Part shown: piece after piece, positions 14,640 through 22,243 of the stretch | Position numbering within the stretch: position 1 is the first letter of the stretch | Layout: every line of letters starts with the position of its first letter | Assembly (NCBI GenBank): GCA_900547195.1 | Contig: URFQ01000026.1 | Location: 1-28,003, forward strand | Length of the DNA: 28,003 nt | From: an uncultured Butyricicoccus sp. | GTDB taxonomy: Bacteria; Bacillota; Clostridia; Oscillospirales; Butyricicoccaceae | Reading direction: 5' to 3' | Program-made: the position numbers and the translations under genes | The notes under the pieces: generated by a model | What the model was told of the DNA's origin: nothing | The model's database searches: none | What the model saw: only the letters and a program-made list of their open reading frames with translations

Positions 14640-16952
14640 ATGGCGATTGAAAATAAGTATAGAGTCCATGAGGTAGCCAAGGATTTCGGCAAATCCACCA
14701 AGGAAGTGACCGACATCCTGACCAAATATTCCAAGACCCCGAAGAACCACATGCAGGTTCTGGACGACCGGGAACTGAGTATCGTTTTCGAGTATTTTAC
14801 GCAGAATAATCAAGTGGCCGATCTGGAGGCAGCGCTCGGACAGCCCGCCGCCCGGCAGCAGAAGCCGAAAAACGATGGAAAGAAGGACGCGGCCCAGGCC
14901 CCGCAGCACAAGGGGCACAAGCCGGAAGGCCACAAGGAAGAGCAGCGCCCGTCCAAGGTCAAGCAGGTGCACCGCATCGATACCCGCGGCGGCGGCGACG
15001 TAAACCTTGCCAAGTATGACGAGCGCATCGACAAGCTGGTCGACGCCAAGGCCGAGCGCATGCAGTCCACGGGTGCGAAGAAGCAGAAGCTGACCAAAAA
15101 GGCCGACCAGCGCGCCCGCCAGCAGTATGGCTCCAAGCGCCGCCAGGAGGAACAGGAGAAGATGAAGCGCCTTGCCCGCCAGCAGATGATGGCAAAGAAG
15201 GTGCAGCTCAAGGTCTCCATCCCGGACGAAATCAATGTCGGCGAGTTTGCGCAGCGCATGAAGCGCACCGCGGCCGACGTCATCAAGGAACTTATGAAGC
15301 TGGGCGTCATGGCTTCGATTTCCCAGACCATCGACTTTGACACCGCGGCGCTTGTCGCGGAGGAAATGGGCGCCAAGGTCGAGCGCGAGGTCCATGTCAC
15401 CATCGAGGAGAAGCTCTTTGACGAGTCCGAGGACAAGGAAGAGAACCTCGTACCCCGCGACCCGGTTGTGGTCGTTATGGGCCATGTTGACCACGGCAAG
15501 ACCTCGCTCCTCGACGCCATCCGCAAAACCAAGGTCACCGAGGGCGAGGCCGGCGGCATCACCCAGCACATTGGCGCGTACCGCGTCAAAGTCGGCGGCA
15601 AGCCGATCACCTTCCTCGATACCCCGGGCCATGCGGCGTTTACGTCCATGCGCGCCCGCGGCGCACAGGTGACAGACATCGCGATCCTGGTTGTGGCCGC
15701 CGACGACGGCATCATGCCCCAGACCATTGAGGCGATCAACCATGCCAAGGCGGCCAAGGTGCCGATCATCGTGGCGGTTAACAAGATCGATAAGGAAGGC
15801 GCAAACCCTGACCGCGTGCTCCAGCAGCTCACCGAATATGAGCTGGTGCCCGAGGAATGGGGCGGCGACACCATTGTCTGCAATATTTCCGCGAAATTCG
15901 GCCAGGGCATCGAGAATCTGCTCGAGATGGTGCTGCTGACCGCAGAGGTCGCTGACCTTAAGGCAAACCCGAACCGCCAGGCAAAGGGCACGGTCATCGA
16001 GGCCAAGCTCGACAAGGGCCGCGGCCCGGTTGCCACCGTGCTGGTGCAGAACGGCACCCTGCACGCGGGCGATGCAGTCATCGCGGGCACGGCGGTTGGC
16101 CGTGTGCGCGCCATGACCGACGACGATGGCCGCAAGATCAAGTCCGCCGGTCCGTCGGTTCCGGTTGAGATTATCGGCCTGGCCGAAGTGCCGGGCGCGG
16201 GCGATATCTTCTACGCGGTTGAGGACGAGAAGATGGCGCGCCAGCTCGTTGAGCAGCGTAAGGAAAAGGAGAAGGAAGAGCGCAACAAGCAGTTCCACAA
16301 GGTGACGCTCGACAACCTGTTCGCCTCCATCCAGGAGGGCGAGATGAAGGAACTGAATATCATCGTCAAGGCCGACGTACAGGGCTCGGTCGAGGCCGTC
16401 CGTTCCTCGCTTGAGAAGCTCAGCAACGACGAAGTGCGCGTTAAGGTCATCCACGGCGCAGTCGGCGCCATCAACGACAGCGACGTCATGCTGGCCGCCG
16501 CGTCGGGCGCCATCATCGTTGGCTTTAATGTCCGTCCCGACCGCACGGCAACCGAGTCGGCGGCTCAGCAGGGCGTGGATATGCGGATGTACCGCATCAT
16601 CTACGACTGCATCGAGGAGATGGAGCAGGCTATGAAGGGCATGCTCGCGCCCAAGTTCCGCGAGGCCATCCTTGGCCACGCCGAAGTGCGCACCACCTTC
16701 CGCGTCTCCGGCGTCGGCACCATTGCAGGCTGCTATGTGCAGGATGGTAAGATCCAGCGCAATGCGCAGGTTCGTATTGTCCGCGACGGCATCGTCATCC
16801 ACGAGGGCGTTCTGTCGTCCTTAAAGCGCTTCAAGGACGACGTCAAGGAAGTGGCGTCCGGCTATGAGTGCGGCTGCGGCTTCGAAAACTTCAACGATAT
16901 CAAGGAAGGCGACGTATTTGAGGCCTTCGTGATGGAAGAAATCCCGCGCTGA
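14640..16952 (+). CDS. infB: Translation initiation factor IF-2
   Basis: The 770-residue GTPase brings fMet-tRNA to the 30S subunit. Domains in order: an N-terminal IF2N-like helical domain (about 1-55), a charged linker rich in Lys/Gln/Arg (about 66-185), a second IF2N domain (about 187-250), the G domain with GHVDHGKT (281-288), DTPGHAAF (327-334) and NKID (381-384), then domains II, III and the C-terminal fMet-tRNA-binding domain ending near residue 770. The AGGAGGTGA ribosome binding site is strong and sets the ATG at 14640. The 82-base gap upstream holds a small hairpin (ACGTGC/GCACGT) without a U-tract. Confidence 0.98.
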   Translation: MAIENKYRVHEVAKDFGKSTKEVTDILTKYSKTPKNHMQVLDDRELSIVFEYFTQNNQVADLEAALGQPAARQQKPKNDGKKDAAQAPQHKGHKPEGHKEEQRPSKVKQVHRIDTRGGGDVNLAKYDERIDKLVDAKAERMQSTGAKKQKLTKKADQRARQQYGSKRRQEEQEKMKRLARQQMMAKKVQLKVSIPDEINVGEFAQRMKRTAADVIKELMKLGVMASISQTIDFDTAALVAEEMGAKVEREVHVTIEEKLFDESEDKEENLVPRDPVVVVMGHVDHGKTSLLDAIRKTKVTEGEAGGITQHIGAYRVKVGGKPITFLDTPGHAAFTSMRARGAQVTDIAILVVAADDGIMPQTIEAINHAKAAKVPIIVAVNKIDKEGANPDRVLQQLTEYELVPEEWGGDTIVCNISAKFGQGIENLLEMVLLTAEVADLKANPNRQAKGTVIEAKLDKGRGPVATVLVQNGTLHAGDAVIAGTAVGRVRAMTDDDGRKIKSAGPSVPVEIIGLAEVPGAGDIFYAVEDEKMARQLVEQRKEKEKEERNKQFHKVTLDNLFASIQEGEMKELNIIVKADVQGSVEAVRSSLEKLSNDEVRVKVIHGAVGAINDSDVMLAAASGAIIVGFNVRPDRTATESAAQQGVDMRMYRIIYDCIEEMEQAMKGMLAPKFREAILGHAEVRTTFRVSGVGTIAGCYVQDGKIQRNAQVRIVRDGIVIHEGVLSSLKRFKDDVKEVASGYECGCGFENFNDIKEGDVFEAFVMEEIPR

Positions 16953-17128
16953 CCGGCGCGGGGATCCGCGATACGGCGTCAAAGGCTGCGCCCGGTACTA
17001 TGAGTACGCGGCCCTGCCTTTCCTCGTCTCGCACATCCCTGCCTGGTCAGGCCATCGAATAACCAACCCACAGGGCGGGCCCTTCGCCCGTCCTGTTTCA
17101 TTTTCCCCCAAGTGAGGAGGTAACCACT
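16953..17128 (+). other. infB-rbfA intergenic region
   Basis: This 176-base gap stands where many Firmicutes carry the small ylxP gene; I find no open frame for it. The region ends in an 11-pair hairpin (see the separate terminator entry) and the strong GAGGAGG site of rbfA. Confidence 0.6.
17070..17105 (+). terminator. Possible intrinsic terminator between infB and rbfA
   Basis: ACAGGGCGGGC pairs with GCCCGTCCTGT around CCTTC with one G-U pair, followed by TTCATTTT. The stem is strong but the U-tract is interrupted, so readthrough into rbfA is likely. Confidence 0.6.
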
Positions 17129-17503
17129 ATGGCATCGAACCGTATCGACCGCATTTCTGAGGAAGTCATGAAGGCGCTCGCGGAGGCCATCCGTTCGGTC
17201 AAAGACCCGCGCGTGAAGAACGGCCTCGTGTCGGTCACCCACTGCGAAGTGACCGGTGATTTGCGGTATGCAAAGGTATTCATCTCTGTTCTGGGCACTC
17301 CGGAGCAGGCCAGGGAGGTCATGAAGGGCCTCAAATCCGCGTCCGGATGGCTGCGCCGTGAGGTGGGACACATGGTCCAGCTGCGTTATGCGCCCGAGCT
17401 GGTGTTCCATCTGGATTCGTCCATGGCAAGCGGCGCGCACATCTCCAAGGTCATCCATGATCTGGAGCGCGCCGGCAAAATGGGCGGGGAGGACGAGGAA
17501 TGA
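17129..17503 (+). CDS. rbfA: 30S ribosome-binding factor RbfA
   Basis: The 124-residue protein is a KH-fold 30S assembly factor. Family marks are the N-terminal RIDRISEEVMKALAEAI helix, DPRVKNGLVSVTHCEVTGDL, YAKVFISVLG, and the C-terminal LRYAPELVFHLDSSM. The ATG follows GAGGAGGT by 8 bases. Its stop overlaps the nrnA start by four bases (ATGA), a coupled arrangement common in Firmicutes. Confidence 0.97.
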   Translation: MASNRIDRISEEVMKALAEAIRSVKDPRVKNGLVSVTHCEVTGDLRYAKVFISVLGTPEQAREVMKGLKSASGWLRREVGHMVQLRYAPELVFHLDSSMASGAHISKVIHDLERAGKMGGEDEE

Positions 17504-18468
17504 ATGTAAGTGTGTCCGAAGCCGCCGCGCTGCTGCGCGAGGCGGATGACATCCTGATCCTCAGCCACCGCCGCCCGGACGGCGACACGGCCGGCTGCGC
17601 GGGCGCGCTGTGCCGCGGCCTAAACCAGCTCGGCAAAACCGCGTATATCCTTGAAAACCCCGAGATTACCCGCCGCTATGCGCCGCTCATTGTGCCGTGC
17701 TATCCGCCGGAGGGCTGGTCGCCGCGCTTTGTCGTCACGACCGACATCGCGGACACCAACCTGTTTTCCGACAATGCCGGGGAATACAAGGGGCGCATCG
17801 ACCTTGCGCTCGACCATCACCGCTCCAACCCCGGCATCGGCAAGGCGAACCTCATCCGCCCGGACGCGGGCGGCTGCGCTGAGGTCGTCTACGATGTGCT
17901 CATGGCGCTGGGCGTGGAGCTGACGCCCGACATCGCAAAGTGCGTTTATACCGCCGTCTCGACCGACACCGGCTGCTTTAAGTTCTCGAACACAGTGCCG
18001 CACACGCTGCGTGTCGCGGCGGCCTGCCTGGAGGCGGGCGTGGACGGCGGCGAGATCAACCGCGCGCTGTTTGAAGTCAAGAGCTGGCCGCGCTTTCAGA
18101 TGGAACGCATCATTTTCGACACCATGGAGTTTTTCCACGATCATCGGACGGCGCTCGCCATCCTGTGGCGCGCGGATATCGACCGCACGGGCGCAGACAT
18201 GGACGACCTCGACTCCATCGCGTCGCTGACCAGGCAGATCGAAGGCGTGCAGATCGGCATCACATTGACCGAAAACAAGGACGGCACGGTAAAGGCTTCG
18301 GTGCGCACGACGAAAGAAGTCGACGCCTCGGCTATCTGCCGCAAATGCGGCGGCGGGGGCCATCTGCGCGCGGGCGGCGCGTCCTTCCCGGAGGGCGTGG
18401 ACGTAAACGAAGCGAAGCGGCGCATTTTGCAGGCCGCGGAAGAAGGCTATCGGGAGAGGGAAGCGTGA
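17500..18468 (+). CDS. nrnA: DHH/DHHA1 family nanoRNase / pAp phosphatase
   Basis: The enzyme degrades very short RNAs and, in characterised homologues, pAp. The 322 residues show the DHH metal motifs: H23 with D27 and D29 (SHRRPDGD), D82 (TDIAD), D105-H106-H107 (LDHHRSN) and D156 (STDTG). The C-terminal DHHA1 domain has the substrate-binding GGGGHLRAGG at about 290. Length is typical. It starts inside the rbfA stop codon and ends within four bases of a GTG in the truB frame, so rbfA, nrnA and truB are tightly linked. The gene symbol follows the Bacillus homologue; substrate preference is not testable here. Confidence 0.93.
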   Translation: MNVSVSEAAALLREADDILILSHRRPDGDTAGCAGALCRGLNQLGKTAYILENPEITRRYAPLIVPCYPPEGWSPRFVVTTDIADTNLFSDNAGEYKGRIDLALDHHRSNPGIGKANLIRPDAGGCAEVVYDVLMALGVELTPDIAKCVYTAVSTDTGCFKFSNTVPHTLRVAAACLEAGVDGGEINRALFEVKSWPRFQMERIIFDTMEFFHDHRTALAILWRADIDRTGADMDDLDSIASLTRQIEGVQIGITLTENKDGTVKASVRTTKEVDASAICRKCGGGGHLRAGGASFPEGVDVNEAKRRILQAAEEGYREREA

Positions 18469-18521
18469 AGGGCCGCGCAGAGAAGCTTCTGCACTCTCCA
18501 CTCTTACCTGTGGGTGTTTTG

Positions 18522-19439
18522 ATGGAACAACAAGACTTAAACGGCATTTTGCTGATGAATAAGCCGCAGGGCTTTACTTCGCATGACGTGGTGGCCAAGC
18601 TGCGCGGCATCCTGCGCACCCGCCGGATTGGCCACGGCGGCACGCTTGACCCGATGGCGACCGGCGTGCTGCCGGTGTTTGTCGGCGGGGCGACCAAGGC
18701 GGCCGATTTTGCGGCCGCGCAGGACAAAGAATATATCGCGGGCTTTACGCTTGGCTACGCAACCGATACGCAGGATACTACCGGCGAAACAACCGAGATA
18801 TCCGGCAAATATGCGTCGCTTGCGGCGGTGCGGGCGCGGCTTGCGCATTTTCAGGGCGCGCAGCAGCAGCTCCCGCCCATGTACTCGGCGGTCAAGGTAA
18901 ACGGCCGGAAGCTGTACGACCTTGCCCGCAAGGGCAAAGAGGTGGAACGCGCGCCGCGCGATATCTTCATTCATGAAATTGAGCTGCTGGATTTTGACGA
19001 GGACGCGCAGAAGGGCCGGTTTCGCGTGGTCGTGAGCAAGGGCACCTATGTGCGCACGATTGTGCACGATTTCGGCGAAGCGCTCGGCACGCTCGCCGTA
19101 ATGCACAGCCTGGTGCGCACCCGGTCGGGTACGTATCCGCTCGCGGAGACCGTGGGCTTTGCCGGGGTTGAACGGGCGATGCAGGACGGCGGGATTTCCG
19201 CGCTGCTGCGCCCGACAGACAGCCTGTTTTTGGAACATCCGGCGGTGCGCCTCACCGGGGAGGGCGCCGAACGCGCGGCGCGGGGCGCGGTGGTGTTTCC
19301 ACGCATGGCGCGGGGGCTGCCGGAAACCGAGGGGACGCTTGTGCGCGTCTATGAAGGGGACAGGTTCCGCATGCTTGGGCAGGTACGTGCGCTCGATAAG
19401 GGCGGCATGGGGCTGTTCGTCTATAAAAACTTCCGATAA
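18522..19439 (+). CDS. truB: tRNA pseudouridine(55) synthase TruB
   Basis: The enzyme makes pseudouridine 55 in the T-loop of tRNAs. The 305-residue product starts with NGILLMNKPQGFTSHDVV, has the catalytic D43 in GGTLDPMATG, then PPMYSAVKVNGRKLYDLAR and SKGTYVRTI, and ends in a PUA-like domain (about 235-300). The start is uncertain. ATG at 18522 gives the usual length but has only a weak GGGTG upstream. An in-frame GTG at 18465 overlaps the nrnA stop by four bases, has a good GGGAG site, and would add 19 residues not typical of TruB. Confidence 0.95.
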   Translation: MEQQDLNGILLMNKPQGFTSHDVVAKLRGILRTRRIGHGGTLDPMATGVLPVFVGGATKAADFAAAQDKEYIAGFTLGYATDTQDTTGETTEISGKYASLAAVRARLAHFQGAQQQLPPMYSAVKVNGRKLYDLARKGKEVERAPRDIFIHEIELLDFDEDAQKGRFRVVVSKGTYVRTIVHDFGEALGTLAVMHSLVRTRSGTYPLAETVGFAGVERAMQDGGISALLRPTDSLFLEHPAVRLTGEGAERAARGAVVFPRMARGLPETEGTLVRVYEGDRFRMLGQVRALDKGGMGLFVYKNFR

Positions 19440-19522
19440 AGCATGACAAAAGCCGGAGCCGGAAAAGGTATTTTTTGCGGGCAGGCAAGAACAAAATTGG
19501 AATGGATTGGGGGGAGAACCCG

Positions 19523-20422
19523 ATGATAGAAGAAAATGCGCCGCGCGCCATTGCGCTTGGGTACTTTGACGGGGTTCACTGCGGCCATCAGGCGCTTATG
19601 GAGCGCGCCGTACAGCGTGCAAAGGAAATCGGCGGTATTTCGTCGGTATTCACGTTCGATCAGCATCCAAGTTCGGCCATGTCGGGCATCCCGGTGCCCA
19701 TGCTGACCGCACACGGGGGCCGCGCGGACGAAATCAAACGCCTCGGCGGTGTGGACGAGGTGATTTTCGGACACTTTGACGAGCATTTGCGTACCATGGA
19801 CTGGCGCGACTTTATCCATGAGCTGCTGATCGGCCGCTTCCATGCAAAATATATTATTTCCGGGCATAACAACCGGTTTGGCTATAAAGGGCTTGGCACC
19901 CCGGAAGGCATGGCGGAGGAATGCGCCAAGGCCGGAATCGGGTATGACTGCATCCCTGACGTCAAGATCGATGGGATTGTCGTGTCCTCCACCTACATCC
20001 GGCAGCTCATCGCCCAGGGCGAGATGGAACGTGCGGCCCGGTTCCTCGGGCATCCCTATACGATTACCGGCGTGGTGGCGCATGGCCGTAAGGTTGGCCG
20101 CACGCTGGGCGTGCCCACAGTGAACCTGCCGCTGCCGCCGGAAATGGCGCTGCCGCCCTATGGCGTGTATGCAACCCGTGTAATCGTGGACGGGGAGGCC
20201 CATCTGGCTGCGACCAATATTGGCGTGAAGCCCACGTTCGTGGACGGCGGCGGGCCGACCATCGAGCCGCACCTGCTCGATTTTAACGGCGATTTGTATG
20301 GAAAGCTCATCCATGTAGAGCTGCATAAATTTCTTCGCCCGGAGCGTGCGTTCGAATCCGTGGACGCGCTCAAAGCCGCGATTGAGGAAAATGTGCATCA
20401 AACACGGGCATTTTTTGCGTAA
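19523..20422 (+). CDS. ribF: Bifunctional riboflavin kinase / FAD synthetase
   Basis: The enzyme phosphorylates riboflavin to FMN and adenylylates FMN to FAD. The 299-residue protein has the N-terminal nucleotidyltransferase domain with GYFDGVHCGH (13-22), FTFDQHP, NRFGYKG and SSTYIRQLI. The C-terminal kinase domain (about 175-298) carries GRKVGRTLGVPTVNL, GVYATRV and the NIGVKPTF strand. ATG at 19523 is chosen for its GGGGAG site seven bases upstream; the frame is open a little further but with no homology. truB-ribF adjacency is common. A terminator follows 7 bases after the stop. Confidence 0.95.
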   Translation: MIEENAPRAIALGYFDGVHCGHQALMERAVQRAKEIGGISSVFTFDQHPSSAMSGIPVPMLTAHGGRADEIKRLGGVDEVIFGHFDEHLRTMDWRDFIHELLIGRFHAKYIISGHNNRFGYKGLGTPEGMAEECAKAGIGYDCIPDVKIDGIVVSSTYIRQLIAQGEMERAARFLGHPYTITGVVAHGRKVGRTLGVPTVNLPLPPEMALPPYGVYATRVIVDGEAHLAATNIGVKPTFVDGGGPTIEPHLLDFNGDLYGKLIHVELHKFLRPERAFESVDALKAAIEENVHQTRAFFA

Positions 20423-20429
20423 TTTATGG

Positions 20430-20457
20430 GACGGAGAACCTCTCCGTCTCTTTTTTT
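20430..20457 (+). terminator. Intrinsic terminator after ribF
   Basis: GACGGAG pairs with CTCCGTC around the loop AACCT, followed by TCTTTTTTT. It closes the rimP-to-ribF operon. Confidence 0.92.
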
Positions 20458-20489
20458 GCAGCTTTTCATGAAAAATCAGAAAGAATTGC

Positions 20490-20518
20490 TTGAAAACAGG
20501 GCTTTTTTCGCATATGAT
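20490..20518 (+). promoter_or_regulatory. Sigma-A-like promoter for trmL-degV
   Basis: TTGAAA at 20490-20495 and TATGAT at 20513-20518 are spaced by 17 bases in an AT-rich stretch directly after the ribF terminator. Transcription would start near 20525, about 70 bases before trmL. Confidence 0.75.
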
Positions 20519-20595
20519 ATAAAAGGTAATTTAATTTGAGCCCGGCACGCGGAAAAAATGGCGGTTTTCCGGAACGGGCAAGCAGAGGGAAAAAC

Positions 20596-21096
20596 ATGTT
20601 TCACATTGTACTGGTCGAACCTGAGATCCCGCAAAATACCGGCAACATCGCGCGCACCTGCGCGGCCACAGGCTCGGTGCTGCATCTGGTGAAGCCGCTC
20701 GGCTTTTCGGTTGACGATAAGCAGCTCAAACGCGCCGGACTGGACTACTGGCGCCTGCTGGACATCCGGTATTACGAAAACCTCGCGCATTTTTTTGCGG
20801 AAAACCCGGACGGCCCTTATTATTATTTGAGCACAAAAGCGCCCCGCGCTTATACGGAAGCCGCATTTGCGGATGGAAGCTACCTGATGTTCGGCAAAGA
20901 AACACGGGGCCTTCCGGAAGAGCTTCTGGCCCGGAATCCGGAGCGCTGCCTGCGCATCCCGATGCGGGAGGGCGCGCGCAGCTTGAACCTGTCCAACTCG
21001 GTCGCTGTGACCGTATTTGAAGCGCTGCGCCAGACCGGTTTCCTCGGCTTGGAGCAGGCCGGGCGTTTCCCGGCCGACCTCGGCCCGGCGCTGTGA
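20596..21096 (+). CDS. trmL: tRNA (cytidine/uridine-34-2'-O)-methyltransferase TrmL
   Basis: This SpoU/TrmH-superfamily enzyme methylates the wobble ribose of certain leucine tRNAs. The 166-residue single-domain protein has the trefoil-knot motifs: EPEIPQNTGNIART at 9-21 (with N14-T15-G16-N17), FGKETRGLPEEL near 101-112, and IPMREGARSLNLSNSVAV near 127-144. The ATG follows AGAGGG by six bases; the in-frame TTG upstream is ignored. It is the first gene after its own promoter and precedes degV by 23 bases. Confidence 0.93.
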   Translation: MFHIVLVEPEIPQNTGNIARTCAATGSVLHLVKPLGFSVDDKQLKRAGLDYWRLLDIRYYENLAHFFAENPDGPYYYLSTKAPRAYTEAAFADGSYLMFGKETRGLPEELLARNPERCLRIPMREGARSLNLSNSVAVTVFEALRQTGFLGLEQAGRFPADLGPAL

Positions 21097-21119
21097 CAAA
21101 CCGACGTTAGGGAGGACGC

Positions 21120-21995
21120 ATGGAGAAAATTCATATTTTCGCCGACTCGGCCTGTGATATCCCGCAGGCTCTCGTTGAAAAATACAAAATCGAAATTGTA
21201 CCTGTGCAGGTGACGCATGAAGGGCGCACCTTCCGGGAATACTATGACATCACCCCGCAGAGTTACTGGAAGCTGCTTGAAGAATCGGACGAAATTCCGG
21301 CGACCGCGCAGATCACGCCCGCGCAGCTTTTGGAGACTTACCGCCGTGCGCATGACGCCGGCAATACGCATGTGCTTGGCGTGATTATCAACGCCAAAGG
21401 CTCGGGCGGGTTTCAGTCAGCCTGCATTGCGCGCGACATGTTTTATGAAGAATATGGCGCGGACATGCATATTGAGCTGGTGGATTCGGAAACCTATACC
21501 ATGATTTACGGCCGGGTCATCCTGGATGCTGCGCGCATGCGCGAGCAGGGCGACAGCTTTGACGCCATCCTCGGCGTGGTCAAATCCCGGCTGGCACGGT
21601 GCGAGGCGGTTCTCGGCGTATATACGCTCAAATTTTTGAAAAAATCCGGGCGTATTTCGGGCGGCGCAGCGTTTGTCGGGGAAGCGCTTGGGCTGAAGCC
21701 CATCAGCCATGTTTATGCGGGCGCGGTGCAGGTCTGCGGCAAAGCGCGCGGGGAGAAAAACCTGATTCCGGCGCTTGTGGATTTTGTGAAAAAACGCGCG
21801 GTGGGGCTGGAGGCGCAGACGGCCGGCCTGCTGTACGGCGACGTCGAGGAAACGAAAATCGCAGACCTTGAGCGGCGGCTGTATGAGGCCGGGTTTCAGA
21901 AGGTTGAGCGCTGGCCGATCGGCGTTTCCGTGATCACGAACACGGGGCCGCGGGCGCTTGCGGTCATGTACTATGGCGCGCCCCGCGGGGCTTAA
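21120..21995 (+). CDS. DegV family fatty-acid-binding protein
   Basis: The 291-residue protein has the DegV fold. Marks are IFADSACDIP at 5-14, the variant KGSGGFQSA at about 92-100 where most members have SGTYQSA, DSETYTM at about 122, and KKSGRISGGAAFVGEALGLKPI near 173-194. DegV/FakB proteins bind a fatty acid and can present it to a FakA kinase in Firmicutes; no fakA gene lies in this window, so the partner is unknown. A GGGAGG site lies four bases before the ATG, a short spacing. The gene is probably cotranscribed with trmL; the 3' end is GC-palindromic (GCCCCGCGGGGC). Confidence 0.9.
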   Translation: MEKIHIFADSACDIPQALVEKYKIEIVPVQVTHEGRTFREYYDITPQSYWKLLEESDEIPATAQITPAQLLETYRRAHDAGNTHVLGVIINAKGSGGFQSACIARDMFYEEYGADMHIELVDSETYTMIYGRVILDAARMREQGDSFDAILGVVKSRLARCEAVLGVYTLKFLKKSGRISGGAAFVGEALGLKPISHVYAGAVQVCGKARGEKNLIPALVDFVKKRAVGLEAQTAGLLYGDVEETKIADLERRLYEAGFQKVERWPIGVSVITNTGPRALAVMYYGAPRGA

Positions 21996-22113
21996 GCAGG
22001 CCTGCCGGCCAATAGCTAGGGCAAAACTATACAGAAATTTATTTTTTGCACCTGTGGAAAATAAAATAATCGCCAAACTGAGGATTTTTTTGCGTTATTT
22101 TTTAAAAACTCTA
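21996..22113. other. degV-pgk intergenic stretch before the pgk promoter
   Basis: This 118-base AT-rich part holds a 10-base palindrome (GCAGGCCTGC, 21996-22005) and a loose GCAAAA/TTTTGC pairing at about 22020-22049. No clear terminator for degV is seen and no gene. Confidence 0.5.
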
Positions 22114-22142
22114 TTGATTGTTAACAGTAAAACAAGTATAAT
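22114..22142 (+). promoter_or_regulatory. Sigma-A-like promoter of the glycolytic operon
   Basis: TTGATT at 22114-22119 and TATAAT at 22137-22142 are spaced by exactly 17 bases. Transcription would start near 22149, with a leader of about 95 bases before pgk. Confidence 0.88.
22118..22135. promoter_or_regulatory. Rex-like inverted repeat between -35 and -10
   Basis: TTGTTAA-CAGT-AAAACAA matches the clostridial Rex operator (TTGTTAA-N4-TTAACAA) in 12 of 14 defined bases, with a perfect left half. A repressor bound here would block polymerase directly. Rex senses the NADH/NAD ratio and controls central carbon genes in several Firmicutes. Binding is inferred; no rex gene is in the window. Confidence 0.5.
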
Positions 22143-22149
22143 TCTGTCT

Positions 22150-22196
22150 GAGGAGTCAACCTGCCCAAAAGGCCGCCTTTGGGGCGGAAAATCCTC
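22150..22196 (+). promoter_or_regulatory. Structured leader of the pgk transcript
   Basis: GCCCAAAAGG pairs with CCTTTGGGGC (22163-22185, one A-G mismatch, loop CCG), and GAGGA at 22150 can close with TCCTC at 22192. No U-tract follows. It may stabilise the 5' end of the mRNA or regulate it. Confidence 0.5.
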
Positions 22197-22243
22197 TGTT
22201 TACGTCCGTTTTGATAAAATTTATTGCTCAAAGGAGAGTCAAT

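Noticed and set aside
14415..16802. Long minus-strand open frame of 795 codons opposite infB
   Set aside because: It is the antisense of a certain gene in GC-rich DNA, has low-complexity His/Asp/Leu/Ala-rich composition and no recognised domain. Similar antisense frames lie opposite secY, nusA, gpmI and eno and were left out for the same reason.
21979..22005. GC palindromes at the degV end (GCCCCGCGGGGC and GCAGGCCTGC) as a terminator
   Set aside because: Neither is followed by a T-run, and one lies inside the degV coding region.
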